Part shown: positions 1-8,402 of the stretch, piece after piece
Layout: every line of letters starts with the position of its first letter
Position numbering within the stretch: the stretch's first letter is position 1
From: an uncultured Aquimarina sp.
Lineage (GTDB): Bacteria > Bacteroidota > Bacteroidia > Flavobacteriales > Flavobacteriaceae
NCBI RefSeq assembly: GCF_947492405.1
Contig: NZ_CANLMP010000002.1
Span: 558,001-622,000 of the forward strand
Reading direction: 5' to 3'
DNA length: 64,000 nt
The notes under the pieces: model-generated
The model's database searches: none
What the model saw: only the letters and a program-made list of their open reading frames with translations
Told to the model about the DNA's origin: nothing
Program-made: the position numbers and the translations under genes

Positions 1-25
1 AAACAAAAACTGTTCCTTATTAAAA

Positions 26-55
26 ACTTTACCCGTTTTGGGTAACGGGTAAAGT
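26..55 (-). terminator. Intrinsic terminator of the POT/DPP operon
   Basis: A perfect 12-bp inverted repeat (26-37 with 44-55, loop TTGGGT) lies just after the stop codon of the minus-strand transporter gene. Read on the minus strand it is followed by a T-rich run. It would end transcription of the dipeptidyl peptidase and transporter genes. Confidence 0.8.
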
Positions 56-67
56 AATGTTTTAGTA

Positions 68-1816
68 TTAACGGATCCCGTGCATTAGTCTCTTTAACAA
101 TGGATTCAAAATTATAATTAATGTTCCAGCCGCTATAGGGACTATTGTAAATATCAAAAAAAATGTTGACAAATTATAATTAGCTGTAACCTCATCGATC
201 ATTCCCCCAAGTGTTCCTGCAGCTTTTTGACCTATTGCTATTGCCAAATACCAGATACCAAACATAAACGCAATCATTCTACCCGGAACTAACTTACTTA
301 AATATGACAAACCAACAGGGGACAAACATAGCTCTCCTAAAGTATGGAAAAGATATGCTAAAATTAACCAAATCATACTTACCGAAGCTGTCTTTGCTCC
401 TTGTGGGATTCCGGAAGATCCATAGGCCAATAATGCAAACCCAATACCTAGTAAACCAAGTCCAAAACCATATTTAAAAGCTGCACTAGGGTTATATTTA
501 CTTTCCCACCATTTAGAAAACAATGGTGCTAATGCTATTATAAAGAATGAATTTAAAATTCCAAACCAAGTGGCACCAACTTCTGTAGTATCTTTACTAA
601 ATTCATTGTTCAATTTCCAAATCACAATTCCCCATATTATTATAAAGGATATTGACAATATTATATTGGATACACCTATTTTAGAAAATGTCTTTTTAAA
701 TAATAAATACAAAACCCAAGAAATAATCACTAAAGGAACGACCGTTAAAATAGCATCAATAATCTTAAAAATTAAAGCTGATGAACCTGATAAATCCCTA
801 GCAACATAATCTCTTGCAAAAATATTCAGTGATCCTGCCGCTTGTTCGAACGCTGCCCAAAAGAATACGGTAAAAAACGCAAAGATTGCAACAGCTATCA
901 TTCTATCCCTAACTGTAGAACTATACCTAAGAATTCTAGAGATAATTAAAAACAGGAACAAAAGTACTCCTAGAATAATTACTATAGTTGGACCTTCGTA
1001 ACTTCCTAACGTGAAACCAAACAAATTAATGTTTCCGATCTTTGACATCGGGTCATTTATCAACCAAGTGAATCCTATAGTCGCACTAAGTGCTATCAAA
1101 ATCTTATCAAAAATGGTAAAAGGATTTAGCTTATCTCCTTTTTCCAGAACAACCTCTTGTTTTATTTCTTTATTTGGTCTTGCCCCTATATCACCAAATA
1201 AAGGATTCGCTAACCAAAATTGAATCATTCCTAGAAACATAAAAATTCCAGCTAACCCAAAACCTAATGCCCAACTAAAATTTTCACCTAAATATCCGCA
1301 GAGCATAATCCCAAAGAAAGCTCCAGCATTTACTCCCATGTAGAATATCGTGTAAGCTCCATCTTTTTTGGCATCATTTCCTTTATACATTTCGGAAATA
1401 ATAGAAGTAATATTAGGTTTAAACAAACCTGTACCTATCACTAACAAACCCAAACCAATATATAAAGTAGTTTCGGTTTCAAACGCCATAGAAACATGTC
1501 CCAACGTCATTACTAAGCAACCAATAGTAACAGCCCATCGATATCCAGTAATTTTATCAGCGATATACCCTCCTAAAATTGGTGTTAAATACAGTAAAGA
1601 TGCGTACGTCCCAAATAATGCTAAAGCATGTTCCCTTGGCCAATTAGCCCAACCAGGATTCTCTCCAAATAATGGCTGAGTTAAAAAAATCACCAAGAGA
1701 ATTCTCATTCCATAGAATGAAAATCGTTCCCACATCTCTGTAAAAAATAACACAAAAAGTCCGGCAGGATGCCCTAAAACCTTATCTTCAAATAAGTTCT
1801 CTATATCGGTATTCAT
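68..1816 (-). CDS. POT/PTR-family proton-coupled peptide transporter
   Basis: This is a 582-residue inner-membrane protein of the proton-dependent oligopeptide transporter family, which imports di- and tripeptides with protons. The family's E-x-x-E-R motif is visible at Glu27, Glu30 and Arg31 (EMWERFSFYGMR), inside the first membrane helix. Many further hydrophobic segments follow, as expected for 12 to 14 helices. A charged loop near residues 215-235 separates the two halves. It is about 120 residues longer than its downstream-encoded paralog, with extra hydrophobic segments in the second half. It follows the second transporter gene by 11 bp and ends at a strong terminator, so it is the last gene of a three-gene unit. 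The exact peptide substrate is not visible. Confidence 0.93.
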   Translation of the reverse strand: MNTDIENLFEDKVLGHPAGLFVLFFTEMWERFSFYGMRILLVIFLTQPLFGENPGWANWPREHALALFGTYASLLYLTPILGGYIADKITGYRWAVTIGCLVMTLGHVSMAFETETTLYIGLGLLVIGTGLFKPNITSIISEMYKGNDAKKDGAYTIFYMGVNAGAFFGIMLCGYLGENFSWALGFGLAGIFMFLGMIQFWLANPLFGDIGARPNKEIKQEVVLEKGDKLNPFTIFDKILIALSATIGFTWLINDPMSKIGNINLFGFTLGSYEGPTIVIILGVLLFLFLIISRILRYSSTVRDRMIAVAIFAFFTVFFWAAFEQAAGSLNIFARDYVARDLSGSSALIFKIIDAILTVVPLVIISWVLYLLFKKTFSKIGVSNIILSISFIIIWGIVIWKLNNEFSKDTTEVGATWFGILNSFFIIALAPLFSKWWESKYNPSAAFKYGFGLGLLGIGFALLAYGSSGIPQGAKTASVSMIWLILAYLFHTLGELCLSPVGLSYLSKLVPGRMIAFMFGIWYLAIAIGQKAAGTLGGMIDEVTANYNLSTFFLIFTIVPIAAGTLIIILNPLLKRLMHGIR

Positions 1817-1827
1817 ATATAGAATTT

Positions 1828-3216
1828 TTAGTTGTCTGCTAATTCGAAGCCTTCTGCTTCTTCATTTATGGTTCCTTCCTTATCCTCAACTCCATGAGTC
1901 AAGACTTCTAATTTCTTTCTAAATAACATTACCAAAAGACCAAATACAACACAGAAAACAGCAATACCTGTAAATATGGTAAACTCTCCTAAACTCTCAG
2001 CGGATTCTCCTAATAAACCGGCCAATTTGTTACCAAATCCAGTCATTGCGAAATAAACCCCCATCATTAAAGCACCATACTTAACAGGAGCCAATTTGGT
2101 AATAAACGACAATGCAACAGGAGATATACAAAGCTCACCAATTGTATGGAACAAATACGCTAATACTAACCAATACATAGCTGAAGAACCATTTGATTCA
2201 AATTCCATTGAAGCAGCAGTCATAAAAAAGAAACCTGTTCCCATGATAATAAGACCTAAAATCATTTTAAATAATGAACTAGACACTTTTCCTTTTAATT
2301 TTCTATTAGCCCAATACCAAGCAACAGAAGTTCCTAAAAAGATAATAAACATTGCATTTAGTGATTGAAACCATGAAGCAGGAATTTCCCATCCCATTAA
2401 CATACGATTGGTCTTTTCTTTCGCGTAAATATTCATTAAACCACCAGCTTGTTCAAAGGCTCCCCAGAAGACAATCACCAATAAAAATGATATTAATAAA
2501 ACAACTATTCTATCCTTTTCAATCTTTGTCAAAGGCTTTTTCATCGCTTCTTTATCTTCAACTTTCTCAGAAGTACCAAGGAAATTTCCAACATTTTTCA
2601 GATATTTTTGCCCTAAAAGATATTGCAATAACCCTAAAGCCATTCCAATTCCTGCAAGACCAAACCCATAATGCCAACCATGAACCTCTCCAACATATCC
2701 AACAATCAAACTGGATAAAAATGCTCCTAGATTGATTCCTATATAAAAAATTGTAAAACCTTTATCTCTTCTAATATCCCCTTGTTTATAAAGACCACCA
2801 ACCATTGTGGAAATATTTGGTTTTAACATCCCTACACCAGCTATAATTAAACCAAGTCCAGAATACCAAGCCCACATTTGTTCAATAGCCAGAATACTAT
2901 GTCCTGCTACTAATAAAATCCCTCCTATTAAAACAGATTTTTTCTGACCCAAAAACTTATCAGCTATCCATCCTCCAGGAATAGATGCTACATAGACCAA
3001 CATAGTATACCAGCCATATAATGACAAAGCTTCTCCAGAAGACCAGCCTAAACCTGCATTTTCATCAATTGTTTTAGCCGTTAGATATAATACAAAGATT
3101 GCTCTCATTCCGTAATAAGAGAATCGCTCCCACATTTCTGTAAAAAATAATATATATAATCCAACCGGATGTCCAAAAAGCTCTTTTTGATGAGCTGCTT
3201 TAACTGTATTTGCCAT
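1828..3216 (-). CDS. POT/PTR-family proton-coupled peptide transporter, second copy
   Basis: This 462-residue protein is a paralog of the neighbouring transporter and carries the same E-x-x-E-R motif at the same position (Glu27, EMWERFSYYGMR). Near its end the sequence YLFHTIGELCISPVALSF closely matches the equivalent segment of the other copy, which reads YLFHTLGELCLSPVGLSY. The length suits a canonical 12-helix POT carrier. The C-terminus is a short acidic cytoplasmic tail. The gene lies 34 bp after the dipeptidyl peptidase gene and 11 bp before the next transporter, so cotranscription is likely. Together the pair would import the dipeptides that the peptidase releases. Divergence between the copies suggests different substrate ranges, which is an inference. 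Confidence 0.93.
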   Translation of the reverse strand: MANTVKAAHQKELFGHPVGLYILFFTEMWERFSYYGMRAIFVLYLTAKTIDENAGLGWSSGEALSLYGWYTMLVYVASIPGGWIADKFLGQKKSVLIGGILLVAGHSILAIEQMWAWYSGLGLIIAGVGMLKPNISTMVGGLYKQGDIRRDKGFTIFYIGINLGAFLSSLIVGYVGEVHGWHYGFGLAGIGMALGLLQYLLGQKYLKNVGNFLGTSEKVEDKEAMKKPLTKIEKDRIVVLLISFLLVIVFWGAFEQAGGLMNIYAKEKTNRMLMGWEIPASWFQSLNAMFIIFLGTSVAWYWANRKLKGKVSSSLFKMILGLIIMGTGFFFMTAASMEFESNGSSAMYWLVLAYLFHTIGELCISPVALSFITKLAPVKYGALMMGVYFAMTGFGNKLAGLLGESAESLGEFTIFTGIAVFCVVFGLLVMLFRKKLEVLTHGVEDKEGTINEEAEGFELADN

Positions 3217-3250
3217 TATGTTAGTTTAATTAAATGAGTTGTTTAATGAT

Positions 3251-5422
3251 TTATAAGTTCGTTTTAATAAAATTAGTCATCTTATTATACAGATGTAATC
3301 GAGTGTTACCTCCATAAATTCCATGATTCTTATCCGGGTATATTGCCCAATCAAAATCTTTGTTTTTCTGCACCAATGCTTCAATTAAACGCATTGTATT
3401 CTGTACATGTACATTATCATCTGCGCTACCGTGCACTAACAAAAATTTACCTTTTAACCCATCCACAAAATTGATTGGCGAATTATTATCATATCCTTTT
3501 GCATTCTCCTGTGGAGTCATCAAATATCGTTCGGTATAGATCGTATCATAAAATCTCCAACTGGTTACCGGAGCTACTGCAATAGCCATTTTAAAAGTAT
3601 CCGGCGCCTTAAATAAACAGTTACTGGACATAAAGCCTCCGTAACTCCATCCCCATATCCCAATTCTTGATGCATCAATATATTCTAGTGCTCCTAATTG
3701 TTTTGCTGCCGCAATCTGATCCTGAACTTCTAAATTCCCCAAATCATTTTGAGTAACTTTCTTAAACTTTGCTCCTTTAAAACCAGTACCTCTTCCATCT
3801 ATACAAACAACAATATATCCTTGCTGCGCTAACATCATATACCAATAATCGTTACTTCTATTCCAAGAATTACTAACCGATTGAGATCCTGGTCCAGAAT
3901 ATTGATACATAAACAGTGGATACTTCTTAGCAGGATCGAAATCCTTTGGTTTGATCGTCCACATATTTAAGGTTTCGCCATTAATATCTATCGTAGAAAA
4001 TTCTTTTGGTCTTACATCATATTCTGCAAGCTTATCTTTTAACCCTTTATTGTTTTTAATCTCACGAATTACTGCTCCATCAGCCGCATTATTTAAGGTA
4101 AACTCAAAAGGAGTAGATGCATTTGAGAAATAATTAATGTATTGACTAAAATCTGCGCTAAAATCCGCATCATTAGTTCCTTCTTTAGTGCTTAGTCTCT
4201 TCTTGTTTTTTCCATCTAAACCAATTGAATAAATATCTCTATTGATGTTCTTATTTTCTACACTTTGATAAAAAATGCTTTTACTTTTAGCATCGTATCC
4301 ATAATAATCTGTTATTTCCCAAGAACCAGTAGTAACCTGATTAATCAATTCTCCTGTCTCTTTATAATGGTAGATATGATTGTATCCGTCCTTTTCACTA
4401 GTCCAAATAAAACTATTGTCTTCTAAAAATGTAAGATTATCTGTAATATCGATATAAGCTTCATCTTTTTCATTTAGAACAACCTTTGGAGTTTTTGTTT
4501 TAGCATCTACAAAAATTAAATCCAGATTATTTTGGTGTCTATTTAAAACCTGTACACTCAAAATATCTGGATTAGCAGACCATTTTATTCTAGGGATATA
4601 GAAGTCTTTATAATCCCCCAGATTTACTTTATCTAAAGACATACTTCCTAAATCTGCGATATGCAATGAAACTTCTGCATTTTTTTCTCCAGCTTTAGGG
4701 TATTTAAAAACATCTTGTTTTTGGTATAACTCAGCACCATATACATCCATAGAAAACTCTGGAACATCTTTCTCGTCGAATCTTATAAAAGCTACTTTAT
4801 TGCTATCAGCACTCCAATCAAAAGCTCTTACAAAAGCAAATTCTTCTTCATATACCCAATCCGTAATACCATTTATAATCTCATTCTTCTTACCGTCATC
4901 CGTCAGTTGGATCTCCTCTCCGCTTACAAAATTCAGCACATAAATATTATTCTCGAATACATATGCCAATTTGTTTCCGTCTGGAGACAAAGCCGGAGAT
5001 TGTATTTTCTTATCACTAATTTTGAAACTACTATTAGAAGGAACATCAAAGATATGGTAGATTCCTCTTGATGAACGACGATAGATTTGCTCTAGTTCAC
5101 TAGCAAGTAAAACTCTTTTTTCATCTTTACTAAATTCGTACCCTTGAATATATTTAAGGTCCTCTATATTAGAAGATTTTATTAATGTGTTTGCTTTTTC
5201 TCCAGTTGCATAATCATAGACTTCAATAGATGTATCTCCATTAGTATTATCTCTTTCTAAAACAGAATACTCTTTACCATTATTCATGGAGTGTAAAGAT
5301 TGTAATCTTTCTGTTCTAAAAGTTCCTCCCCATATTTCTTCTAGAGTGAAAGCTTTATCCTGTGCAATTGTCACAGAACTTAATAATACTATAATTCCAA
5401 AAAACAATCTGGTTATTCTCAT
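3251..5422 (-). CDS. S9 family dipeptidyl peptidase IV-like protein
   Basis: This 723-residue exported serine peptidase would remove dipeptides from the N-terminus of peptides in the periplasm. A signal peptide ends near residue 20 (ITRLFFGIIVLLSSVTIAQ). Residues of about 50-480 have the repeated beta-strand pattern of the DPP-IV propeller. The alpha/beta-hydrolase domain follows, with the nucleophile in GWSYGG near residue 592, the acid in GSADDNVH near 669 and the histidine in NHGIYGG near 699. The EE pair in DWVYEEEF near residue 195 matches the site that binds the free N-terminus in DPP-IV. The gene is first in a unit with two dipeptide transporters, which fits the proposed reaction. Confidence 0.93.
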   Translation of the reverse strand: MRITRLFFGIIVLLSSVTIAQDKAFTLEEIWGGTFRTERLQSLHSMNNGKEYSVLERDNTNGDTSIEVYDYATGEKANTLIKSSNIEDLKYIQGYEFSKDEKRVLLASELEQIYRRSSRGIYHIFDVPSNSSFKISDKKIQSPALSPDGNKLAYVFENNIYVLNFVSGEEIQLTDDGKKNEIINGITDWVYEEEFAFVRAFDWSADSNKVAFIRFDEKDVPEFSMDVYGAELYQKQDVFKYPKAGEKNAEVSLHIADLGSMSLDKVNLGDYKDFYIPRIKWSANPDILSVQVLNRHQNNLDLIFVDAKTKTPKVVLNEKDEAYIDITDNLTFLEDNSFIWTSEKDGYNHIYHYKETGELINQVTTGSWEITDYYGYDAKSKSIFYQSVENKNINRDIYSIGLDGKNKKRLSTKEGTNDADFSADFSQYINYFSNASTPFEFTLNNAADGAVIREIKNNKGLKDKLAEYDVRPKEFSTIDINGETLNMWTIKPKDFDPAKKYPLFMYQYSGPGSQSVSNSWNRSNDYWYMMLAQQGYIVVCIDGRGTGFKGAKFKKVTQNDLGNLEVQDQIAAAKQLGALEYIDASRIGIWGWSYGGFMSSNCLFKAPDTFKMAIAVAPVTSWRFYDTIYTERYLMTPQENAKGYDNNSPINFVDGLKGKFLLVHGSADDNVHVQNTMRLIEALVQKNKDFDWAIYPDKNHGIYGGNTRLHLYNKMTNFIKTNL

Positions 5423-5451
5423 ATTATACTTTTATAAAAAATTGTTAGCGC

Positions 5452-5483
5452 CAAGAATACTAAAAAATCCGTGAAAAATACAA
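5452..5483 (-). promoter_or_regulatory. Candidate promoter for the dipeptidyl peptidase operon
   Basis: On the minus strand TTG (5481-5483) and TATTCTTG (5452-5459) are separated by 21 bp. This resembles the Bacteroidota pattern TTG and TAnnTTTG with one mismatch. It ends about 30 bp before the peptidase start codon. Confidence 0.35.
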
Positions 5484-5624
5484 CAATTGACGTTAAATAC
5501 AATAAAAAGCTCCCCGAGAAAGGAATATTTATTAGCATATCATCAACTAAACTGCTATAATCTATCAGATATTATAATTTAAAAATAAGCGAGTAAAAGT
5601 GTTTTAAGAATTAACAAAAATCGT

Positions 5625-5652
5625 TTGGTATAAAAACAGAATAGTATCTTTG
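5625..5652 (+). promoter_or_regulatory. Bacteroidota-type promoter for HMG-CoA reductase
   Basis: TTG (5625-5627) and TATCTTTG (5645-5652) are separated by 17 bp, an exact match to the TTG and TAnnTTTG pattern of Bacteroidota housekeeping promoters. The -7 element ends 23 bp before the start codon. It lies in a divergent gap shared with the dipeptidyl peptidase gene. Confidence 0.6.
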
Positions 5653-5675
5653 AAGCCTGACAGTAAAAAAATAAT

Positions 5676-6992
5676 ATGGCTCCAGTGGTTTCTGGCTTTT
5701 CTAAGCTTTCTAAATCTGATAAAATTAAGTGGTTGGTTGAACATCATTTTAACAATGATCAAAATACGGTTGACACCCTAAAAACATATTGGAATTCTGA
5801 TGATAAACTCCAGCAATTGCATGATGAATTTACAGAAAACACCATTTCTAACTATTATTTACCTTTTTCTGTAGCACCAAATTTTCTGATTAATGGTAAG
5901 CGATTTACAATCCCAATGGCTATCGAAGAGAGTTCCGTAGTCGCTGCTGCAAGTAAAGCAGCTAAATTCTGGCAGAATAAAGGCGGATTTAAAGCAGAAG
6001 TACTATCAACTGTAAAAGTTGGGCAAGTACATTTTACATATACAGGAGATCTCAAAAAACTAAAATCATTTTTCGAAAACATTAAACCTCATCTTATTTC
6101 ATCTGCTTCTCACATTACTAAAAATATGGAGAAACGTGGTGGAGGTATTATTGATATAGAACTTAGAGATAAATCTTCGGAAATTGAAAACTACTATCAA
6201 CTGCACTGCACATTTGGCACCGCTGATGCTATGGGAGCAAATTTTATCAATTCTTGTTTAGAGCAATTTGCTGATTCTTTAACCAAAGCGGCATCTAACT
6301 ATACTGACTTTTCAGAAGAAGAAAAGAACATAGAAATTATTATGAGTATTCTCTCGAATTATGTTCCGGAATGCCTTGTTAGAGCATATGTTTCTTGTCC
6401 TGTACATGAGTTACCCAAAGTAGGAGAATTATCTTCTCTCCAATACGCAGAGAAATTTGTAAGAGCAGTACAAATTGCAAAAATAGAACCTTATAGAGCT
6501 GTAACTCATAATAAAGGTATTATGAACGGTATTGATGCAGTAGTATTAGCGACTGGAAATGATTTTAGGGCTATCGAAGCTGGAGCGCACGCATTTGCTT
6601 CAAAAGACGGAAAATATACAAGTCTAACAAATGCCAAAATTGAAAATGATATTTTTCATTTCTCAATAGAGATCCCATTGGCTCTTGGCACAGTAGGCGG
6701 ACTAACTGCACTACATCCTTTGGTAAAATTGGCTTTACATCTGCTAGGAAATCCGAACGCTAAAAAACTTATGGAGATTACGGCGGTAGCAGGTCTTGCG
6801 CAAAATTTTGGTGCGATCAACTCACTTATTACCACAGGAATCCAACAAGGACACATGAAAATGCATCTAATGAATATCTTAAATCAGTTTCAGGCTACTA
6901 ACGAAGAAAAAGAGCAATTGGTAAACTATTTCAAGTCCAATACCGTAACACATAGTGAAGTAGTACAACAAATCGAAAAACTGAGACGTTAA
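5676..6992 (+). CDS. Hydroxymethylglutaryl-CoA reductase, class II type
   Basis: This 438-residue cytosolic enzyme interconverts HMG-CoA and mevalonate. Class II hallmarks are visible: the substrate segment IPMAIEESSVVAAAS around residues 78-92 with the catalytic Glu, HNKGIMNG with the catalytic Lys near 279, GNDFRAIEAG with the catalytic Asp near 295, and GHMKMH with the C-terminal catalytic His near 391. The family name in databases is often 'degradative', but the next gene, 7 bp downstream, is a GHMP kinase. That makes a biosynthetic mevalonate role more likely here. There are no membrane segments, unlike class I eukaryotic enzymes. A well-formed promoter lies immediately upstream. Confidence 0.92.
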   Translation: MAPVVSGFSKLSKSDKIKWLVEHHFNNDQNTVDTLKTYWNSDDKLQQLHDEFTENTISNYYLPFSVAPNFLINGKRFTIPMAIEESSVVAAASKAAKFWQNKGGFKAEVLSTVKVGQVHFTYTGDLKKLKSFFENIKPHLISSASHITKNMEKRGGGIIDIELRDKSSEIENYYQLHCTFGTADAMGANFINSCLEQFADSLTKAASNYTDFSEEEKNIEIIMSILSNYVPECLVRAYVSCPVHELPKVGELSSLQYAEKFVRAVQIAKIEPYRAVTHNKGIMNGIDAVVLATGNDFRAIEAGAHAFASKDGKYTSLTNAKIENDIFHFSIEIPLALGTVGGLTALHPLVKLALHLLGNPNAKKLMEITAVAGLAQNFGAINSLITTGIQQGHMKMHLMNILNQFQATNEEKEQLVNYFKSNTVTHSEVVQQIEKLRR

Positions 6993-6999
6993 CTAGTTG

Positions 7000-7944
7000 A
7001 TGAAAAAATCTTTTTATAGCCACGGTAAACTTCTTCTAACTTCGGAATATCTTGTTCTTGACGGAATCAAAGCACTCGCTTTACCAACAAAAAAAGGTCA
7101 ATGGTTAGTTGTTGAAGAAAATGATTCAAAAAATATTATCTGGAAAAGTCTTGATTACGAAGGTAACTGTTGGTTCGAAACCAAAATTCAGCTGCCTTTA
7201 CATTTATCTGGAACTACTAATACTTCTGAAAAATCAATTCTAACTGATGAGGAAGGGCTAGGCATTTCTGAAACACTTCTGGAAATTTTACAAGTTGCTA
7301 ACGAATTGAATCCTGATTTCCTTTCTAATGAAAAAGGTTACACTATTGAAACTCGATTAGAATTTGACCGTCAGTGGGGATTAGGCTCCTCTTCTACTCT
7401 TATTAACAACATTGCGCAATGGGCAGAGGTAGACGCTTTCTTACTACTGAAGAAAAGTTTTGGAGGAAGTGGTTATGATATTGCAAGTGCACAGCACAAA
7501 ATGCCTATACTCTATACACGTAAAGAAGACAAACCTTTGGTTGAAGAATCTAACTTTAATCCAGTTTTTAAAAACCATTTATTTTTTGTGTATTTAAATC
7601 AAAAACAGGATAGTAAACAGTCCATTAAACATTACCAGTCATTACCACTTAAAGATTTTGATAAAGCTGCTGAAATAATAAAACAAATAACTGATACCAT
7701 ATTAAATTGCTCTTCGTTAACAGAATTCTGCAAACTTATCGATCAACACGAAGAAGTGATTTCTAAAATTATAAAAACACCAACTGTAAAATCTACCCTA
7801 TTCCCAGATTATATTGGCAGCATAAAAAGCTTAGGTGGCTGGGGAGGTGATTTTGTCTTAGCAACAGGTTCTTCATCTGAAATGGAATATTTCGAAAACA
7901 AAGGATATAATACAATAATTCCTTATGAAGAAATGGTTTTATAA
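7000..7944 (+). CDS. GYDIA-family GHMP kinase
   Basis: This 314-residue protein belongs to the GHMP kinase superfamily, which includes mevalonate, phosphomevalonate and homoserine kinases. The phosphate-binding loop appears as WGLGSSSTL near residues 125-133, and the subfamily signature GYDIA is near residue 155. The N-terminal KLLLTSEYLVLDG matches the first conserved GHMP motif. A TTG immediately precedes the ATG at 7000; I chose the ATG. Coupling to HMG-CoA reductase suggests mevalonate or phosphomevalonate as substrate, but the exact phosphorylated intermediate cannot be read from the sequence. The protein is shorter than typical phosphomevalonate kinases. Confidence 0.85.
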   Translation: MKKSFYSHGKLLLTSEYLVLDGIKALALPTKKGQWLVVEENDSKNIIWKSLDYEGNCWFETKIQLPLHLSGTTNTSEKSILTDEEGLGISETLLEILQVANELNPDFLSNEKGYTIETRLEFDRQWGLGSSSTLINNIAQWAEVDAFLLLKKSFGGSGYDIASAQHKMPILYTRKEDKPLVEESNFNPVFKNHLFFVYLNQKQDSKQSIKHYQSLPLKDFDKAAEIIKQITDTILNCSSLTEFCKLIDQHEEVISKIIKTPTVKSTLFPDYIGSIKSLGGWGGDFVLATGSSSEMEYFENKGYNTIIPYEEMVL

Positions 7945-8402
7945 TCTACCCATCTCAAATAAAACAAGAGTTCTTATTAAGGCTTTTTTATAACAAAGTG
8001 TATTCTTTCTTTATATAAAATATCTTTAATTCAGACATTTTATAACGATAATATTTTTTTCAAAAACCTCAAAGAAATTAGCTAATAGGGGAATTTTCGT
8101 TACATAGTTTTTAAAAAAACTATATGTACATAAAATGTTAAGATATGAATATAAATATAATACCCTCATTCTTTTTTAACTTTACTTCTTAGCTTAACCT
8201 CAATACTTATTAATTGATGTGCTAAACATAAAATTAAACTGGTTTTTTAAAGAAGAGAAAAAGAAATATTTACTTAAAATTAAATCGGAATTTTCGTGAT
8301 TCTTTAAATTTTACTTTTCTGATAGCCTGATAATAATCTAATTTTGCATATCAATTATGAGGTATTAAATACATCTAATTGAAAAATAAAAAAATTGTCC
8401 CA
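7945..8402. other. Long gap before the GH9 gene
   Basis: This A/T-rich gap of about 460 bp has no convincing small gene. It holds a perfect 9-bp inverted repeat at 8104-8123 (ATAGTTTTT with AAAAACTAT), two copies of GGAATTTTCGT at 8090-8100 and 8287-8297, and a candidate -7 element at 8339-8346. The length suits a regulated leader for the glucanase gene. No terminator with a good stem was seen after the kinase gene. Confidence 0.5.
8339..8346 (+). promoter_or_regulatory. Candidate -7 element for the GH9 gene
   Basis: TAATTTTG matches TAnnTTTG. It ends 56 bp before the preferred start codon. No clear TTG lies at the expected upstream distance, so the promoter may be weak or activator-dependent. 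Confidence 0.35.

Noticed and set aside
2352..2735. A 127-codon open frame on the plus strand inside the second POT gene
   Set aside because: It lies antisense to a strongly supported transporter gene and has no recognisable motif or leader.
8379..8402. TTG start for the GH9 gene
   Set aside because: It would put eight polar residues before the signal peptide; the ATG at 8403 gives a normal signal peptide.
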